NCBI GenBank assembly: GCA_947168855.1 | Contig: CAMVNO010000002.1 | Location: forward strand, 338,679-402,678 | From: an uncultured Clostridia bacterium | Lineage (GTDB): Bacteria > Bacillota > Clostridia > Christensenellales > CAG-138 | DNA length: 64,000 bases | Direction: 5' to 3' | Part shown: positions 26,065 through 36,106 of the stretch, one piece after another | Layout of the letters: every line of letters begins with the position of its first letter | How positions within the stretch are numbered: the stretch's first letter is position 1 | Position numbers and translations under genes: made by a program | The notes under the pieces: generated by a model | What the model was told of the DNA's origin: nothing | What the model saw: only the letters and a program-made list of their open reading frames with translations | Database searches by the model: none

Positions 26065-28001
26065 AACAGTACAGGGGAATTCTGATCGCGTTCGGGGCGA
26101 TCGCCGTGCTCGGCGCAGGCGCGATCGCGTTCTTTACCGGGCAATACGTCATTGCGGCTTCCACGCTCGGCGCCGCGCTCGTGTGGCTCGGGATCATGGC
26201 GCTGCTTTTGCATCGCATCGCGAACAAGCAGCAGGCGAGGATGGATCGCGTGTTCCGCGAAAACGACAGCGTTGTGGCGTCGCTCGCAAGCAATATTTCC
26301 ATTCCGAGCGTGATCGTGGACCTGTCCGGACGGATCACCTGGCGCAACAACGCCTTCGCCTCGCTCTATGACGGACAGGACATCCATGAGGTCGTGCCGG
26401 AGTTTGACGGAGCCAATCCGATCCGCACGCTGCAGATCGAGCTGAACGGCAGCAATTATCAGGTCATGAACATGCTCGTCATGCGCGAGAAGGAGAAAAA
26501 GCTCGTGCTCCAGTACTGGATCGACCGCACGGAGGCGGCGCATTATCAGCGCCTCTACACCGAGCAGCGCCCGTATGCGGCGATGATCCTGGTCGACAAT
26601 TACGAAGAGCTTCTGAGCGACACGCAGATCCACAGCACGGCGGTGCTGGCGGAGGTCGAACGGCTGATCTCGGATCTTTCCAAGCGCCTCGGCGGGCTGT
26701 ACCGCCGCTACGACAACGGACGGTTTATCCTCATTCTGGAGGCAAAGCAGATGCAGCAGCTCGAGGAGGAGCGCTTCACGCTTCTGGAGCAGGCGCACCG
26801 CATCGACACGGGCTCGTCCTCGGTGGTGTCGCTGTCCATCGGGTTCGGCATCGCGCCGCGGCTTTCTCAGTCCGAACAGGACGCGCGCAGAGCTCTGGAG
26901 CTCGCTTTGGGACGCGGCGGCGATCAGGTCGTCGTCAAGGACGGCACCGATTACCGCTTCTACGGCGGCAAGCGGCAGCATGATCCGCGGCAGTCGCGCG
27001 TCAAGGCGAGGCTGTTCTCGAAGGCGCTGTATCAGCTGTTTGAAAACAGCGGCGACGTGTTCATCATGGGACACCGCAATTCCGATATGGACTGTATCGG
27101 CGCGGCGCTCGGCATTGTGACCTGCGCAAACCACGTCGGCACGCATGCGTATATCGTGATCGACGCGGTGAATACCACGATCGAGGACGCCGTGCATACG
27201 CTCGAACGCTCCGGCGCAGGCTCGCTGATCATCACGCCGGACCGGGCGATGGAAATGATGAGGGAAGATTCGGTTCTCGTCGTGGTGGATACGCAGCGCG
27301 CGTCCAACACTGTCGCGCCGGCGCTTCTTTCGATGACGGAGCACATCGTGCTCATCGACCACCACCGCCGCAGCGCCGATTATATCGACAACGCAACGCT
27401 GCACTACCTCGAGACGCGCGCGTCGAGCGCGAGCGAGATGGTCACCGAGGTCATGCAGTACTTTGCGGACAACGTCAAGCCCGCGGCGTTCACCTGCAGT
27501 GCGCTGCTCGCCGGCATCACGGTCGACACCAAGCAGTTCGCGTTCAACGTCGGCTCGCGCACGTTCGACGCCGCAGGGTACCTCCGCCGCAACGGCGCGG
27601 ATCTGAGCTCCGTGAAGCAGATGTTCCAGAACGATTACGATAGCTATGTGCGCTGCGCAAACGTCGTTGAGCGCGCAACGATCCGCAAGAGCGGCATTGC
27701 GATCTCGGTCTGCGATAAAAACGCGCCGGACAGCCAGCTTCTTGCGGCGCAGGCGGCGGACGAGCTTCTGGGCATCCGCGGCATCTACGCGGCGTTCGTG
27801 CTTGCGGAGACCGACGAACAGACTGCGATCTCCGGCAGAAGCTACGGGCAGATCAACGTGCAGGTCATCCTCGAGCGGCTGGGAGGCGGCGGACACCTCA
27901 CCATGGCGGGCGCGCAGCTCAAGGGCGCGACTGCGGAGGAAGCGATCGCAAAGCTGGAGGAAGCGATCGACTGGTATGAAACGGAGAACCCCGAGAAATA
28001 G
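26061..28001 (+). CDS. gdpP: Cyclic-di-AMP phosphodiesterase GdpP (DHH family)
   Basis: Hydrolyses c-di-AMP to pApA at the cytoplasmic membrane and so helps set cell-wall, osmotic and potassium balance. The 646 residues show the full layout: two N-terminal membrane segments (about 8-26 and 31-50), a PAS-like domain, a degenerate GGDEF domain (about 170-300), then DHH (MGHRNSDMDCIGAALG near residue 335, and IDHHRR near 433) and DHHA1 (GGGGHLTMAGAQL near 612). Four-base overlap with the DUF2232 gene, and 18 nt to rplI. Confidence 0.96.
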   Translation: MKQYRGILIAFGAIAVLGAGAIAFFTGQYVIAASTLGAALVWLGIMALLLHRIANKQQARMDRVFRENDSVVASLASNISIPSVIVDLSGRITWRNNAFASLYDGQDIHEVVPEFDGANPIRTLQIELNGSNYQVMNMLVMREKEKKLVLQYWIDRTEAAHYQRLYTEQRPYAAMILVDNYEELLSDTQIHSTAVLAEVERLISDLSKRLGGLYRRYDNGRFILILEAKQMQQLEEERFTLLEQAHRIDTGSSSVVSLSIGFGIAPRLSQSEQDARRALELALGRGGDQVVVKDGTDYRFYGGKRQHDPRQSRVKARLFSKALYQLFENSGDVFIMGHRNSDMDCIGAALGIVTCANHVGTHAYIVIDAVNTTIEDAVHTLERSGAGSLIITPDRAMEMMREDSVLVVVDTQRASNTVAPALLSMTEHIVLIDHHRRSADYIDNATLHYLETRASSASEMVTEVMQYFADNVKPAAFTCSALLAGITVDTKQFAFNVGSRTFDAAGYLRRNGADLSSVKQMFQNDYDSYVRCANVVERATIRKSGIAISVCDKNAPDSQLLAAQAADELLGIRGIYAAFVLAETDEQTAISGRSYGQINVQVILERLGGGGHLTMAGAQLKGATAEEAIAKLEEAIDWYETENPEK

Positions 28002-28019
28002 GAAAGGACGGAACGGACG

Positions 28020-28460
28020 ATGAAGGTATTGCTTTTGGAAGACGTAAAGGGCAGCGGCAAGAAGGGCGAAGTGATCAACGTCAGCGACGGCTATGCGCGC
28101 AACTTCCTGCTTCCCCGGAAAATGGCGGAGCCCGCGGACGCGCAGGCGATCAACGCGGCAAACATCCAGAAGAGCGCGGCGCAGCACAGACGGTTTACCG
28201 CCGGCATCAAGGCGCGCGAGATCGCGCAGTCGCTGGAGGGACATTCGATCCGTGTCAAGGCGCGCGTCGGCGAGAACGGCAAGCTGTTCGGCACCGTTTC
28301 CGGCAAGGAGATCGCCGCGGCGCTGAAGGAGCAGAAGGACGTGGACGTGGATAAGAAAAAGATCGCGGTCGATCCGATCCGCGCGCTCGGCGAGTATCCC
28401 GCAAAGATCAGCCTGTTCGAGGGCGTCTCGGTGACCGTGAAGGTGATCGTAGAGGAATAA
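28020..28460 (+). CDS. rplI: Ribosomal protein bL9
   Basis: A 146-residue large-subunit protein. The N-terminal rRNA-binding domain is typical ([20 protein letters not shown], then [16 protein letters not shown]), followed by the connecting helix and the C-terminal domain ([18 protein letters not shown]). GGAAAGGACGG lies before the start. It is in the conserved gdpP-rplI-dnaB order, and its stop codon abuts the dnaB start. Confidence 0.97.
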   Translation: MKVLLLEDVKGSGKKGEVINVSDGYARNFLLPRKMAEPADAQAINAANIQKSAAQHRRFTAGIKAREIAQSLEGHSIRVKARVGENGKLFGTVSGKEIAAALKEQKDVDVDKKKIAVDPIRALGEYPAKISLFEGVSVTVKVIVEE

Positions 28461-29801
28461 ATGGAACAAAGAACGATTGAAACGCTGCCTCACAGCATCG
28501 AAGCGGAACGCTCGGTACTGGGCGCGATGCTGCTGGACGCAGGCGCGCTCGACTCCATGCTGGAGCAGCTGAAACCGGATGATTTTTATCAGGATGCCCA
28601 TGCGGGCATCTTTGAAGCGATGCGCACGATCCGGCAGGCGGGCAACGCGGTCGACGTCGTGACGGTATCGAACGCGCTGGAACGCGCAGGAAAGCTCGAA
28701 AGCGCGGGCGGGATCGTCTACCTCACCGAGCTGATGAGCTTTGTGCCGACGACGGCGAACGTGCAGCATTACGGAAAGATCGTGGAGGAGCACAGCATCC
28801 AGCGCGCGCTGATCCGCGTGGGCAACGACATGATCCGCGACGGCATGAACGACCGGCGCGACGTGGAGGATTCCTTAAACGACGCGGAGCGGAAGATCTA
28901 CGACATCTCCATGCGCAAGACGGAGGACACCTTGACGTCCGCCAACGAGATCGTGCCGAATACGATCAACCAGATCGGCGAGATCGCCAACCGCAAGGGC
29001 AAGCTCACCGGCATCGCGACCGGGTTTTCGAAGCTTGACCGATTGACGAACGGACTGCAGAAGAGCGACCTCATCATCCTTGCCGCGCGTCCCGCCATGG
29101 GCAAATCGGCGTTTGCGATGAACATCGCGCAGTACGCCGCGCTGCACGACAACCGCTCCGTGGCGGTGTTCTCGCTCGAAATGAGCAAGGAACAGCTGAT
29201 GATGCGCATCATGTGCACCGAGGCGGCGGTCGATTCGCAGCGCATCAAGGACGGCTCGCTGGATCCGGGCGAAATGCAGCGTCTGATGGAGGCTGCCGCG
29301 CCGCTGCAGGCGAGCAAGCTGTTCATCGACGATTCCGCGGGCGCAACGGTTGCGAGCATCCGCTCGAAGTGCCGCAGACTCAAGGCGCAGCAGGGGCTGG
29401 ATCTCGTGATCATCGACTATATGCAGCTGATGCAGGGCACCGGCATGGGCAGCCGCAAGAACGACAACCGGCAGCAGGAGATCTCCGACATGACCCGCGC
29501 CATGAAGCTTCTGGCGCGCGAGCTCGATCTGCCGATCATTCTGCTTTCCCAGCTCAACCGCGGACCCGAAATGCGTCAGGATCACCGCCCGATGATCTCG
29601 GACCTTCGTGAGTCCGGCTCCATCGAGCAGGACGCGGACATGGTCATCCTGCTGTACCGCGCCGCCGTTTACGACGAGACCGCGGGCAACGAGAGCGAGG
29701 CGATCGTGGCAAAGAACCGTCACGGCCCGATCGAGACCTGCCGGCTCGTGTTCCAGGGCGAGTACACGCGCTTCCGCACGCTGGCGGAGGAGGACCGGTA
29801 A
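28461..29801 (+). CDS. dnaB: Replicative DNA helicase
   Basis: Unwinds DNA at the replication fork as a hexamer. The 446 residues comprise the N-terminal primase-interacting domain (IETLPHSIEAERSVLGAMLL), a linker helix and the RecA-like helicase domain with Walker A (ARPAMGKSAFAMN near residue 211), Walker B (LDLVIIDYMQLM) and the C-terminal GSIEQDADMVILLYR and KNRHGPIE motifs. The ATG follows the rplI stop codon directly, with AGAGG inside the end of rplI. No intein is seen. Confidence 0.97.
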   Translation: MEQRTIETLPHSIEAERSVLGAMLLDAGALDSMLEQLKPDDFYQDAHAGIFEAMRTIRQAGNAVDVVTVSNALERAGKLESAGGIVYLTELMSFVPTTANVQHYGKIVEEHSIQRALIRVGNDMIRDGMNDRRDVEDSLNDAERKIYDISMRKTEDTLTSANEIVPNTINQIGEIANRKGKLTGIATGFSKLDRLTNGLQKSDLIILAARPAMGKSAFAMNIAQYAALHDNRSVAVFSLEMSKEQLMMRIMCTEAAVDSQRIKDGSLDPGEMQRLMEAAAPLQASKLFIDDSAGATVASIRSKCRRLKAQQGLDLVIIDYMQLMQGTGMGSRKNDNRQQEISDMTRAMKLLARELDLPIILLSQLNRGPEMRQDHRPMISDLRESGSIEQDADMVILLYRAAVYDETAGNESEAIVAKNRHGPIETCRLVFQGEYTRFRTLAEEDR

Positions 29802-29815
29802 TTCCCAAAACAAAA

Positions 29816-29849
29816 ACAGGGATCGGAGCGTTCCGGTCCCTGTCTTTTT
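29816..29849. terminator. Bidirectional terminator between dnaB and the RND exporter gene
   Basis: A 12-bp stem with one G-T pair (ACAGGGATCGGA / TCCGGTCCCTGT), 4-nt loop, then CTTTTT on the plus strand and TTTTTGTTTT on the minus strand. Confidence 0.9.
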
Positions 29850-32800
29850 ATGCCTCGGAGGGTTCGGCGGCGGGCGTGCCGTCCGGCGCCTTTTCCGGCT
29901 TTTTGTTCCGGCGCAGAAGATCGTACAGCACCGGAATGATAAACGCCGTAGTCAGAGTGGCGTAGGTGAGCCCGCCGATGCACACGATCGCGACCGGCTG
30001 CACCATCTCCGCGCCGGTGCCGAAGCCGATCGCAAGCGGCAGAAGCCCCAGGATCGTGGTCAGCGCGGTCATCAGCACCGGACGCAGGCGAACGACGGCG
30101 GCGCTGACGATCGCGTCGCGCTTGTTCATGCCCTGTTCGCGGAAGCGGTTTGCGCAGTCGACGAGCACGATGCCGTTGTTGACCGCAATGCCGACGAGCA
30201 TGATGAAGCCGATCATCGGCACAACGCCGATCTCCGCGCCGGTGATCCACAGCGCCAGGAATCCGCCCGCAAACGCCAGCGGCACCGTGCCGATGACGAT
30301 GAACGGGCTCAAAAGCGACTGGAACTGCGCGACCATGATAAGATAGATGATCAGAACGCCCAGCGCGAGCATCCAGAGAAGGTCCTTAAGCGCGCTGTTG
30401 ATCGATTCGTTCTGCCCGTCGTATACGAGCGTGCAGCCCGCGGGAAGCGGAACAGCGTCGACTGCCTTCTGCGCGTCGCGGCTCACGAGCGTGACGTTTC
30501 TGCCCTCCTCAAGCGCTGCGGTGATCGTAATGCAGCGCCGCTGGTCGATGCGCGAGATCGAAGCGAGCGTGGTCGTTTCGCTGACCGTCGCGATGTCTTT
30601 GAGCTGCACGGTCTCGACCGACTGATCGAGCCGCGTCACGGTGAATTCGAGGTTTTCGAGCTCGGTTTTGGAGTGCGGCACGCCGGCGTCCGTGATGACC
30701 GAGACGTTCAGCGCGGTCGTGGTGGAGGAGACGGAGGCGGAGGAGGCGGTGTTCTTCAGCACCTCCGCAAGCTTCAGATACGTTTCGGCAACGGTCAGTC
30801 CGTGCGCCGCCGCTTTCGCCTTGTCCACGGAAACGTGCAGCGTGGGCGTCGTTTCCTCCACGCCGCTGTCGACCTCCCTGACGCCGTCGACCGTGCGCAG
30901 GGCTTCTGCAACCGCTTCCGCCGATTCGGACAGCGCGGAAAGATCGTTTCCGTACAGCTTGATCGAGATGTCGTCGCCGGACATCGAGGAGGAAAAGCTC
31001 ATCGTGCTCATGCCGGCGATCGTGTACGGATGCGCGGCTTTGAGGGGGGACAGCGCTTCGTCGATGCGTTTATGGATCGTGAGGCTCGAAAGCTCGCTGT
31101 TTTCGTCGATCAGCGCGTAGACGGTGAGCTCGTTGACCTCCGTGCTCTGCGCGCCGCCCGAGAGCCCCAGGATCGACACCACGCCGCCGCCGAGCATGCC
31201 GCCCGCGTCGGTCAGCCCCGGCACGGTGTACATGATCTCCATAAACTCGTCGGCGATTGTTGTCGCTTCCGCAAAGCTCGTACCCTTTTCGAGCGGAACG
31301 TTGACCGAGATCTGCTTGCCGCCGCTTTCGGGGAACATCACAAAGCCCCTGCGGATGACCGCCCAGCCGGAGCCCAGAAGGATCGCAAGCGCAAGGAGCA
31401 GCGCGATCGCGCGGTGACGGAGCGTGAAGCGCAGCGCCTTTTCAAACGCCGCCAGCAGCTTTTTGCGCGTCTTGCCCTGCGGCTTGACCGGACGCCGCAG
31501 AAGCCCCGTGACCGCCGCCGGAATGACCGTGATCGCAACGATCAGGCTCGCGAGCAGCGAGTAGGTGACGGTCAGAACCATGTCCATGAAGATCTGCCGC
31601 GTCAGCCCCTGCACAAACAGGATCGGCACGAATACGCAGACGGTCGTGAGCGTCGACGCGGTGATCGCGCCGGCGACCTCCCTGACGCCCTGCACGGCGG
31701 CTTCCCGGACCGGTACGCCCTCGCTGCGCAGGCGGTAGATGTTTTCGATGACGACGATCGAGTTGTCGACCAGCATGCCGATGCCGATCGCAAGCCCCGA
31801 CATCGAGATGATGTTCATCGTGACGCCGGAAAAATACATCAGAACGAGCGCAAACAGCACCGAGACCGGGATCGAGATCGCCACGATCAGGGTGGGGCGG
31901 ATATCGCGCAGGAAGAGGAAGAGGATCAGGATCGCGAGAACGGCGCCGATCAGCAGGTTCTGCACCACGGACGAGATCGCCATATGGATGAAATCGCCCT
32001 GACTCATCAGCGAGGTGAAGGAAAGACCGGGGTAAAGCGCCTCCAGCTCGCGGAAGCGCTCCTCGATGCTGTCGGAGACCGTTGCGGTCGCATAGGCGGA
32101 CTGCTTCGAGAACGAGAGCAGCACGCCGTTTTCGCCGTTGATCTTCGCATAGGTGCTGCCGGTGTTGTCCGTGATGCGCACGTCCGCAATGTCGCCGAGC
32201 ACGATCGTATCGAGCGAGCCGACGCCCGGCGAGAACAGCGGGATCTCATTGAGCACCTGAACGTCCTCGATCTCGTCGCCGACGGAGACCAGCCACTGCG
32301 CGCCGTCCTCCTTGAGGTAGCCCGCGGGCATCGAGAAGTTCTGCGCGGAGAGGAGCTTTGCGATCAGGTCCTTGGTGATCACCTTGTGCAGGTTTGCGGC
32401 GTCCTTTGCCGCCTGCAGCTGATCGGCCGCCGCCTGTTCGGCAAGCTCCAGCTGCGCCTTGCCCGCTTCGAGCTCCTGTTCGCCGAGCTCAAGCGCCGTC
32501 ATGCCCTGATCGATCGCTTCCTGCGCCGCGTTCAGCTTTCCGTAGACTTGGTTCTTTTTCTTCTGGAGCTCCGAGCGCCCGTTCTTGAGATCGAGCTTGC
32601 CGCTTTCCGCCTGCGAGAGAAGCCCGTCGACGGTGTTGATCCCTTCCTCGAGTTGGGCGATCGCGGTGTCCAGCTGCGCGATCGTGCCGTCGAGCGATTC
32701 GCGCGTCAGTCCGTTTTCGGCAAGCTGCGCGTCGATGCGGACGAGCCCTTCCTCGACCTCGCGGTATTCATTGCTCGCCTTGATGGCGTCGATATAGTTC

Positions 32801-33792
32801 TGCTTCTGCTCGTCCGTGAGCGTCGGATCGTTCTCGATCGCCGCGATCGACTGATCGAACATCGCCTTCGCGGTTTCCAGCGTACGGATCGTGTATTTCA
32901 ATGTGTTGAGCTGATCGCGCGTGGATTCCGCGGTCTCGAGCTGCTTGGCGAGCTTTTTGCGCTGCGTTTTGAGCTCCTTGATCGTGGCGGTCAGCTGTTC
33001 GTCCGCGGCGTTCAGCTGCTGTTCCGCCTGCTGAAACTGATATCCCGCCTGCTGTCTGCCCTTGTCGAGCTCGTCCTGCCCTTCGGTGAGCTTTTCGCGG
33101 TTCTCCGTAAGCTCCTGCTCGCCGTCCTTGACCTTCTGCCGCGCCTCGTCAAGCTCCTTCGACGCATCCGTAAACTCCTCGTCGATCGCCGAGAACAGGC
33201 GCTCGTTCAGCACGTCGATCTTGTCGTCGTTCAGGGTGATCTCCACCTGCCGTTCGATGAGCCCGCTTGTGGTGACCGAGGCGACGCCCGTAACGCCCTC
33301 GAGCCGCGGCAGCAGCGTGTCGCCGACGAAGGCGGAGAGCGCAAGCTGGTCCATATCCTTTGCGGAAACGGCGGCAACGGTGACAGGGATGAGGTCGGAG
33401 CTCAGCTCCATCATGACCGGCGCGCCGATCGCGCTGTCCCACGAACCGGTCACCATGCCGAGCGCCTTCTGCACGTCGATCGACGCCAGATCGACGTCGG
33501 TGCCGTCCTCAAAGGTCAGATAGACCACGGAGAGGTTCTCGCTGCTCTTGGAGGTGATCGACTTGATGTGGTCGAGGGACGCCATCTGCTGTTCCAAAGG
33601 CTTCGTGACCGTCGCTTCCACCTCCTCGGGCGAGGCGCCGGGATAGGTCGTGAAGAGCACGATGTACGGGAAGCTCATGTCCGGCAGAAGATCCGGGGTC
33701 ATTTTGCCGACGGAAACGTAGCCGAGCACCAGAACGAGCACGACGACGACCAGAACGGTAAACGGTTTTTTGACGCTGAATTTCGCAAACAT
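29848..33792 (-). CDS. RND-superfamily exporter with a large coiled-coil insertion
   Basis: At 1314 residues it is about 270 longer than AcrB. The N-terminus (FSVKKPFTVLVVVVLVLVLGY, then PDLLPDMSFPYIVLFTTYPGASPEEVE) and the paired RND blocks with 12 transmembrane segments are typical of the HAE1-like group, including the proton-relay region GLAIGIGMLVDNSIVVIENI and its second copy MLVGIAVNNGIVLVDCAN. Residues about 200-466 are an added Glu/Lys/Gln-rich coiled coil between DKIDVLNERLF and AQNFSMPAGYL. No membrane-fusion protein or TolC gene is nearby. The coiled coil may take the place of such partners in a one-membrane cell (inference). GGAGA precedes the start. Transcribed alone. Confidence 0.92.
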   Translation of the reverse strand: MFAKFSVKKPFTVLVVVVLVLVLGYVSVGKMTPDLLPDMSFPYIVLFTTYPGASPEEVEATVTKPLEQQMASLDHIKSITSKSSENLSVVYLTFEDGTDVDLASIDVQKALGMVTGSWDSAIGAPVMMELSSDLIPVTVAAVSAKDMDQLALSAFVGDTLLPRLEGVTGVASVTTSGLIERQVEITLNDDKIDVLNERLFSAIDEEFTDASKELDEARQKVKDGEQELTENREKLTEGQDELDKGRQQAGYQFQQAEQQLNAADEQLTATIKELKTQRKKLAKQLETAESTRDQLNTLKYTIRTLETAKAMFDQSIAAIENDPTLTDEQKQNYIDAIKASNEYREVEEGLVRIDAQLAENGLTRESLDGTIAQLDTAIAQLEEGINTVDGLLSQAESGKLDLKNGRSELQKKKNQVYGKLNAAQEAIDQGMTALELGEQELEAGKAQLELAEQAAADQLQAAKDAANLHKVITKDLIAKLLSAQNFSMPAGYLKEDGAQWLVSVGDEIEDVQVLNEIPLFSPGVGSLDTIVLGDIADVRITDNTGSTYAKINGENGVLLSFSKQSAYATATVSDSIEERFRELEALYPGLSFTSLMSQGDFIHMAISSVVQNLLIGAVLAILILFLFLRDIRPTLIVAISIPVSVLFALVLMYFSGVTMNIISMSGLAIGIGMLVDNSIVVIENIYRLRSEGVPVREAAVQGVREVAGAITASTLTTVCVFVPILFVQGLTRQIFMDMVLTVTYSLLASLIVAITVIPAAVTGLLRRPVKPQGKTRKKLLAAFEKALRFTLRHRAIALLLALAILLGSGWAVIRRGFVMFPESGGKQISVNVPLEKGTSFAEATTIADEFMEIMYTVPGLTDAGGMLGGGVVSILGLSGGAQSTEVNELTVYALIDENSELSSLTIHKRIDEALSPLKAAHPYTIAGMSTMSFSSSMSGDDISIKLYGNDLSALSESAEAVAEALRTVDGVREVDSGVEETTPTLHVSVDKAKAAAHGLTVAETYLKLAEVLKNTASSASVSSTTTALNVSVITDAGVPHSKTELENLEFTVTRLDQSVETVQLKDIATVSETTTLASISRIDQRRCITITAALEEGRNVTLVSRDAQKAVDAVPLPAGCTLVYDGQNESINSALKDLLWMLALGVLIIYLIMVAQFQSLLSPFIVIGTVPLAFAGGFLALWITGAEIGVVPMIGFIMLVGIAVNNGIVLVDCANRFREQGMNKRDAIVSAAVVRLRPVLMTALTTILGLLPLAIGFGTGAEMVQPVAIVCIGGLTYATLTTAFIIPVLYDLLRRNKKPEKAPDGTPAAEPSEA

Positions 33793-33912
33793 GACGGTTC
33801 TCCGATCACGGGAACATACTTCCCATTATGATACTTTATTATAACACAAAGTTCCCCGCATGAATGTAGCAAAGATGTGAAAACTCTGCGATCGTAAACT
33901 TTTTGCGCGGGG

Positions 33913-33942
33913 TTGATGGAATCGCGTCCGGTATGGTATACT
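33913..33942 (+). promoter_or_regulatory. Promoter of the glycosyltransferase gene
   Basis: TTGATG (33913-33918), 18-nt spacer, TATACT (33937-33942), about 27 nt before the ATG, with AAGGAG in between. Confidence 0.65.
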
Positions 33943-33968
33943 GATCGACGGGAGAGAGAAGGAGCGCT

Positions 33969-35375
33969 ATGAAACCGGAAACCGAAGAACAGATCAAACG
34001 GCAGCTTCCGGCACGGATCATTTCCGGAGCCGGGATCCTTGCGCTCGTCTGCGCATTCGTTCTGTGGATCGTGACGGAACAGCCGAATGCCGCGGGGATC
34101 GCGGCGGCGGCATGCTCCGTGCTGCTGTTCGTGCTCGGATGCCTGCGCTTTGTTCCCGAATGGATGACGTTCTGGAGGACGCGGACCGATCCGGTCCGAA
34201 CCGACCCGGAGCCGAAGCACGCGCTTTTGGGCGTTGCCCTGCTTGCCGTCGCGGTCGAGATCCTGCTGTTCGGGCTCGTCACGCTTGCGCTGTCCGTGCG
34301 GGACGGAAACGGCTTCACCCTCCGCGGGTCGGTCGAATTCTGGCGATGTCTGGACAGCGGACACTATCTGGACATCGCGCGGGAATGGTACGTGCCCAAG
34401 AGCTTCCTTGAAACGACGGAGGAGTGGTTCCAGACCGGCGACGACGTCGGGCGCGCGGTGCAGCTCGTGTTTTTGCCGGGCTACCCGCTTGCGGTCTATC
34501 CGCTGTACCGCATCTTCGGGAACGATCTCGCCGCGGGGCTTGCGGTATCCTTTGCGGCGTTTCCCGCCGCGTGCTGCGTGCTGTACCGGCTGCTGCGGCT
34601 CGACCGGGATCATCGACGCGCGTTCCGCACGGTCGTGATGCTCCTGCTGCTGCCGGGCGGATTCTTCTTCCTTGCGCCGATGAGCGAATCGCTCTATCTG
34701 CTGCTGGCGCTTTCGGCGCTGTACTGCTTCCGTAAAAAACGGTACCTTGCGGCGGGGCTTTTCGGCGCGTACTGCGCGTTTACGCGCACCGTGGGGCTGC
34801 TGCTCGTTGCGCCGCTGGTGCTCGAATGGATCCACGCGTTCCCCGCAAAGCACGGCGGGCGGAAAAAATGGCTGCTCGGCGCGCTTTCCGTGCTGCTCGT
34901 GCCCGCGGGCTTCGCAGCCTATCTCTGGATCAACAACACCGTATCCGGCAGCCCGTTCCAGTTTCTGACCTATCAGCACCGGTGGTGGAGCCAGTACCTC
35001 GGGTGGTTCTTCAACACCGCGGCGTATCAGACGAATTACCTGATCAACGCGATTGGCGAGGGCAGCCGCGAAACCGCCCTCGGGCTGTGGCTGCCGAATA
35101 TCGTGTGGCATTTCGGCACGCTTGCGCTGTTTGCGCTGAACGCAAAAAAGCTGCGCCCGAGCTATGCGGCGTGGTTTCTCGCGTATTTCGGGGTCGCGAT
35201 CGGCGCGACGTGGCTGCTGTCCGGTCCGCGCTATCTCCTTTCGATGCCGGTCGTCGCCATGATGCTTGCCGCCTGCACGGAAAAGCGTTGGCAGAAGATC
35301 CTTGCCGCGTGCGTGCTCGTGCCGTTGTCGGTGCTGTATCTGCTCGCCTTCGTGTATCGCTGGCAGGTCTGGTAA
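33969..35375 (+). CDS. PIG-V-like membrane mannosyl/glycosyltransferase
   Basis: A 468-residue polytopic membrane protein with about ten transmembrane segments. The first extracellular loop has WRCLDSGHYLDIAREWY, matching the W-D-S-G-H-Y pattern of the PIG-V (GPI mannosyltransferase 2-like) GT-C family. Such enzymes transfer a sugar from a lipid-phosphate donor at the outer face of the membrane. In bacteria the acceptor is usually an envelope glycan or protein; it is unknown here. AAGGAG precedes the ATG. The following rhomboid gene starts 59 nt later. Confidence 0.8.
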   Translation: MKPETEEQIKRQLPARIISGAGILALVCAFVLWIVTEQPNAAGIAAAACSVLLFVLGCLRFVPEWMTFWRTRTDPVRTDPEPKHALLGVALLAVAVEILLFGLVTLALSVRDGNGFTLRGSVEFWRCLDSGHYLDIAREWYVPKSFLETTEEWFQTGDDVGRAVQLVFLPGYPLAVYPLYRIFGNDLAAGLAVSFAAFPAACCVLYRLLRLDRDHRRAFRTVVMLLLLPGGFFFLAPMSESLYLLLALSALYCFRKKRYLAAGLFGAYCAFTRTVGLLLVAPLVLEWIHAFPAKHGGRKKWLLGALSVLLVPAGFAAYLWINNTVSGSPFQFLTYQHRWWSQYLGWFFNTAAYQTNYLINAIGEGSRETALGLWLPNIVWHFGTLALFALNAKKLRPSYAAWFLAYFGVAIGATWLLSGPRYLLSMPVVAMMLAACTEKRWQKILAACVLVPLSVLYLLAFVYRWQVW

Positions 35376-35434
35376 GCGCTTCGCTTGTCAAAGTCTGCGA
35401 GAGGCGGATTCCGTTCTGAAAGGATCATCGCGAA

Positions 35435-36106
35435 ATGAAAATCAGGGATATTTATTCTAAAAAGGGAAATTACGTGGTTTCAGCGATCGTCGCGGCGCTT
35501 TGCATTGCGGTTACGGCAGTATACTTGCTCTTTCCTCAAACATGGGAGTCGATTGCATATTCATATCCGATCAACCATCCGTGGCAGATCTGCTCCGGGA
35601 TCTTCCTGCATGGTTCACCTGAACTCTCAACAGAAGCTACGGTAGGACATTTGCTGTTTAATCTGCTCCTGATTCTTCCGTTTGGATTGCTGATTGAGAA
35701 AGCGATCGGAAGCAAAAGGTTTTTCATCATGTTCTTGATTCTGTGGGCGATAAATGCCGTAGCATTTTTCGTCATTGCGATGGCAACAACGCCCAAGGGC
35801 GAAACGGCCTTTTCAGCAGGCATTTCCGGGATAGCCTATGCCTATGAAGTTGTCGGATTATATGTGTTGTATTCTTTGGGGAGGAAGGATTTCAAACTGC
35901 TGTTCAAACAGGTAAGCTTTTATTGCTTGATCGGTATCGCCGTTGTGATGCTACTCTTGATCTGCGCGGCTGGTCTTTGGTCTGCGGTCATACATTTCAT
36001 TGCGATTGTGTGCGGGGTCATCTTTACAATTGCTTTTCATAAAACGATTCAGGCGTTTTTTTCATCCGCAGTTTGTACGGACACGGCATGTGAAAATAAT
36101 GCTTGA
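35435..36106 (+). CDS. Rhomboid-family intramembrane serine protease
   Basis: A 223-residue protein with six to seven transmembrane segments. The rhomboid signatures are HLLFNLLLILPFG in the second core helix, GISG with the catalytic serine near residue 130, and a histidine in AVIHFIAIVCG in the last core helix. It would cut transmembrane substrates within the membrane; the substrate is unknown. Codon use is visibly more AT-rich than its neighbours (many TTT, AAA, TTG and ATT codons), which suggests recent acquisition. AAAGGA precedes the ATG. Confidence 0.82.
   Translation: MKIRDIYSKKGNYVVSAIVAALCIAVTAVYLLFPQTWESIAYSYPINHPWQICSGIFLHGSPELSTEATVGHLLFNLLLILPFGLLIEKAIGSKRFFIMFLILWAINAVAFFVIAMATTPKGETAFSAGISGIAYAYEVVGLYVLYSLGRKDFKLLFKQVSFYCLIGIAVVMLLLICAAGLWSAVIHFIAIVCGVIFTIAFHKTIQAFFSSAVCTDTACENNA

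Noticed and set aside
29608..33831. A 1407-codon plus-strand frame opposite the RND exporter
   Set aside because: Composition is Arg/Asp/His/Glu-rich without domains, while the minus strand gives a complete RND protein with all motifs.
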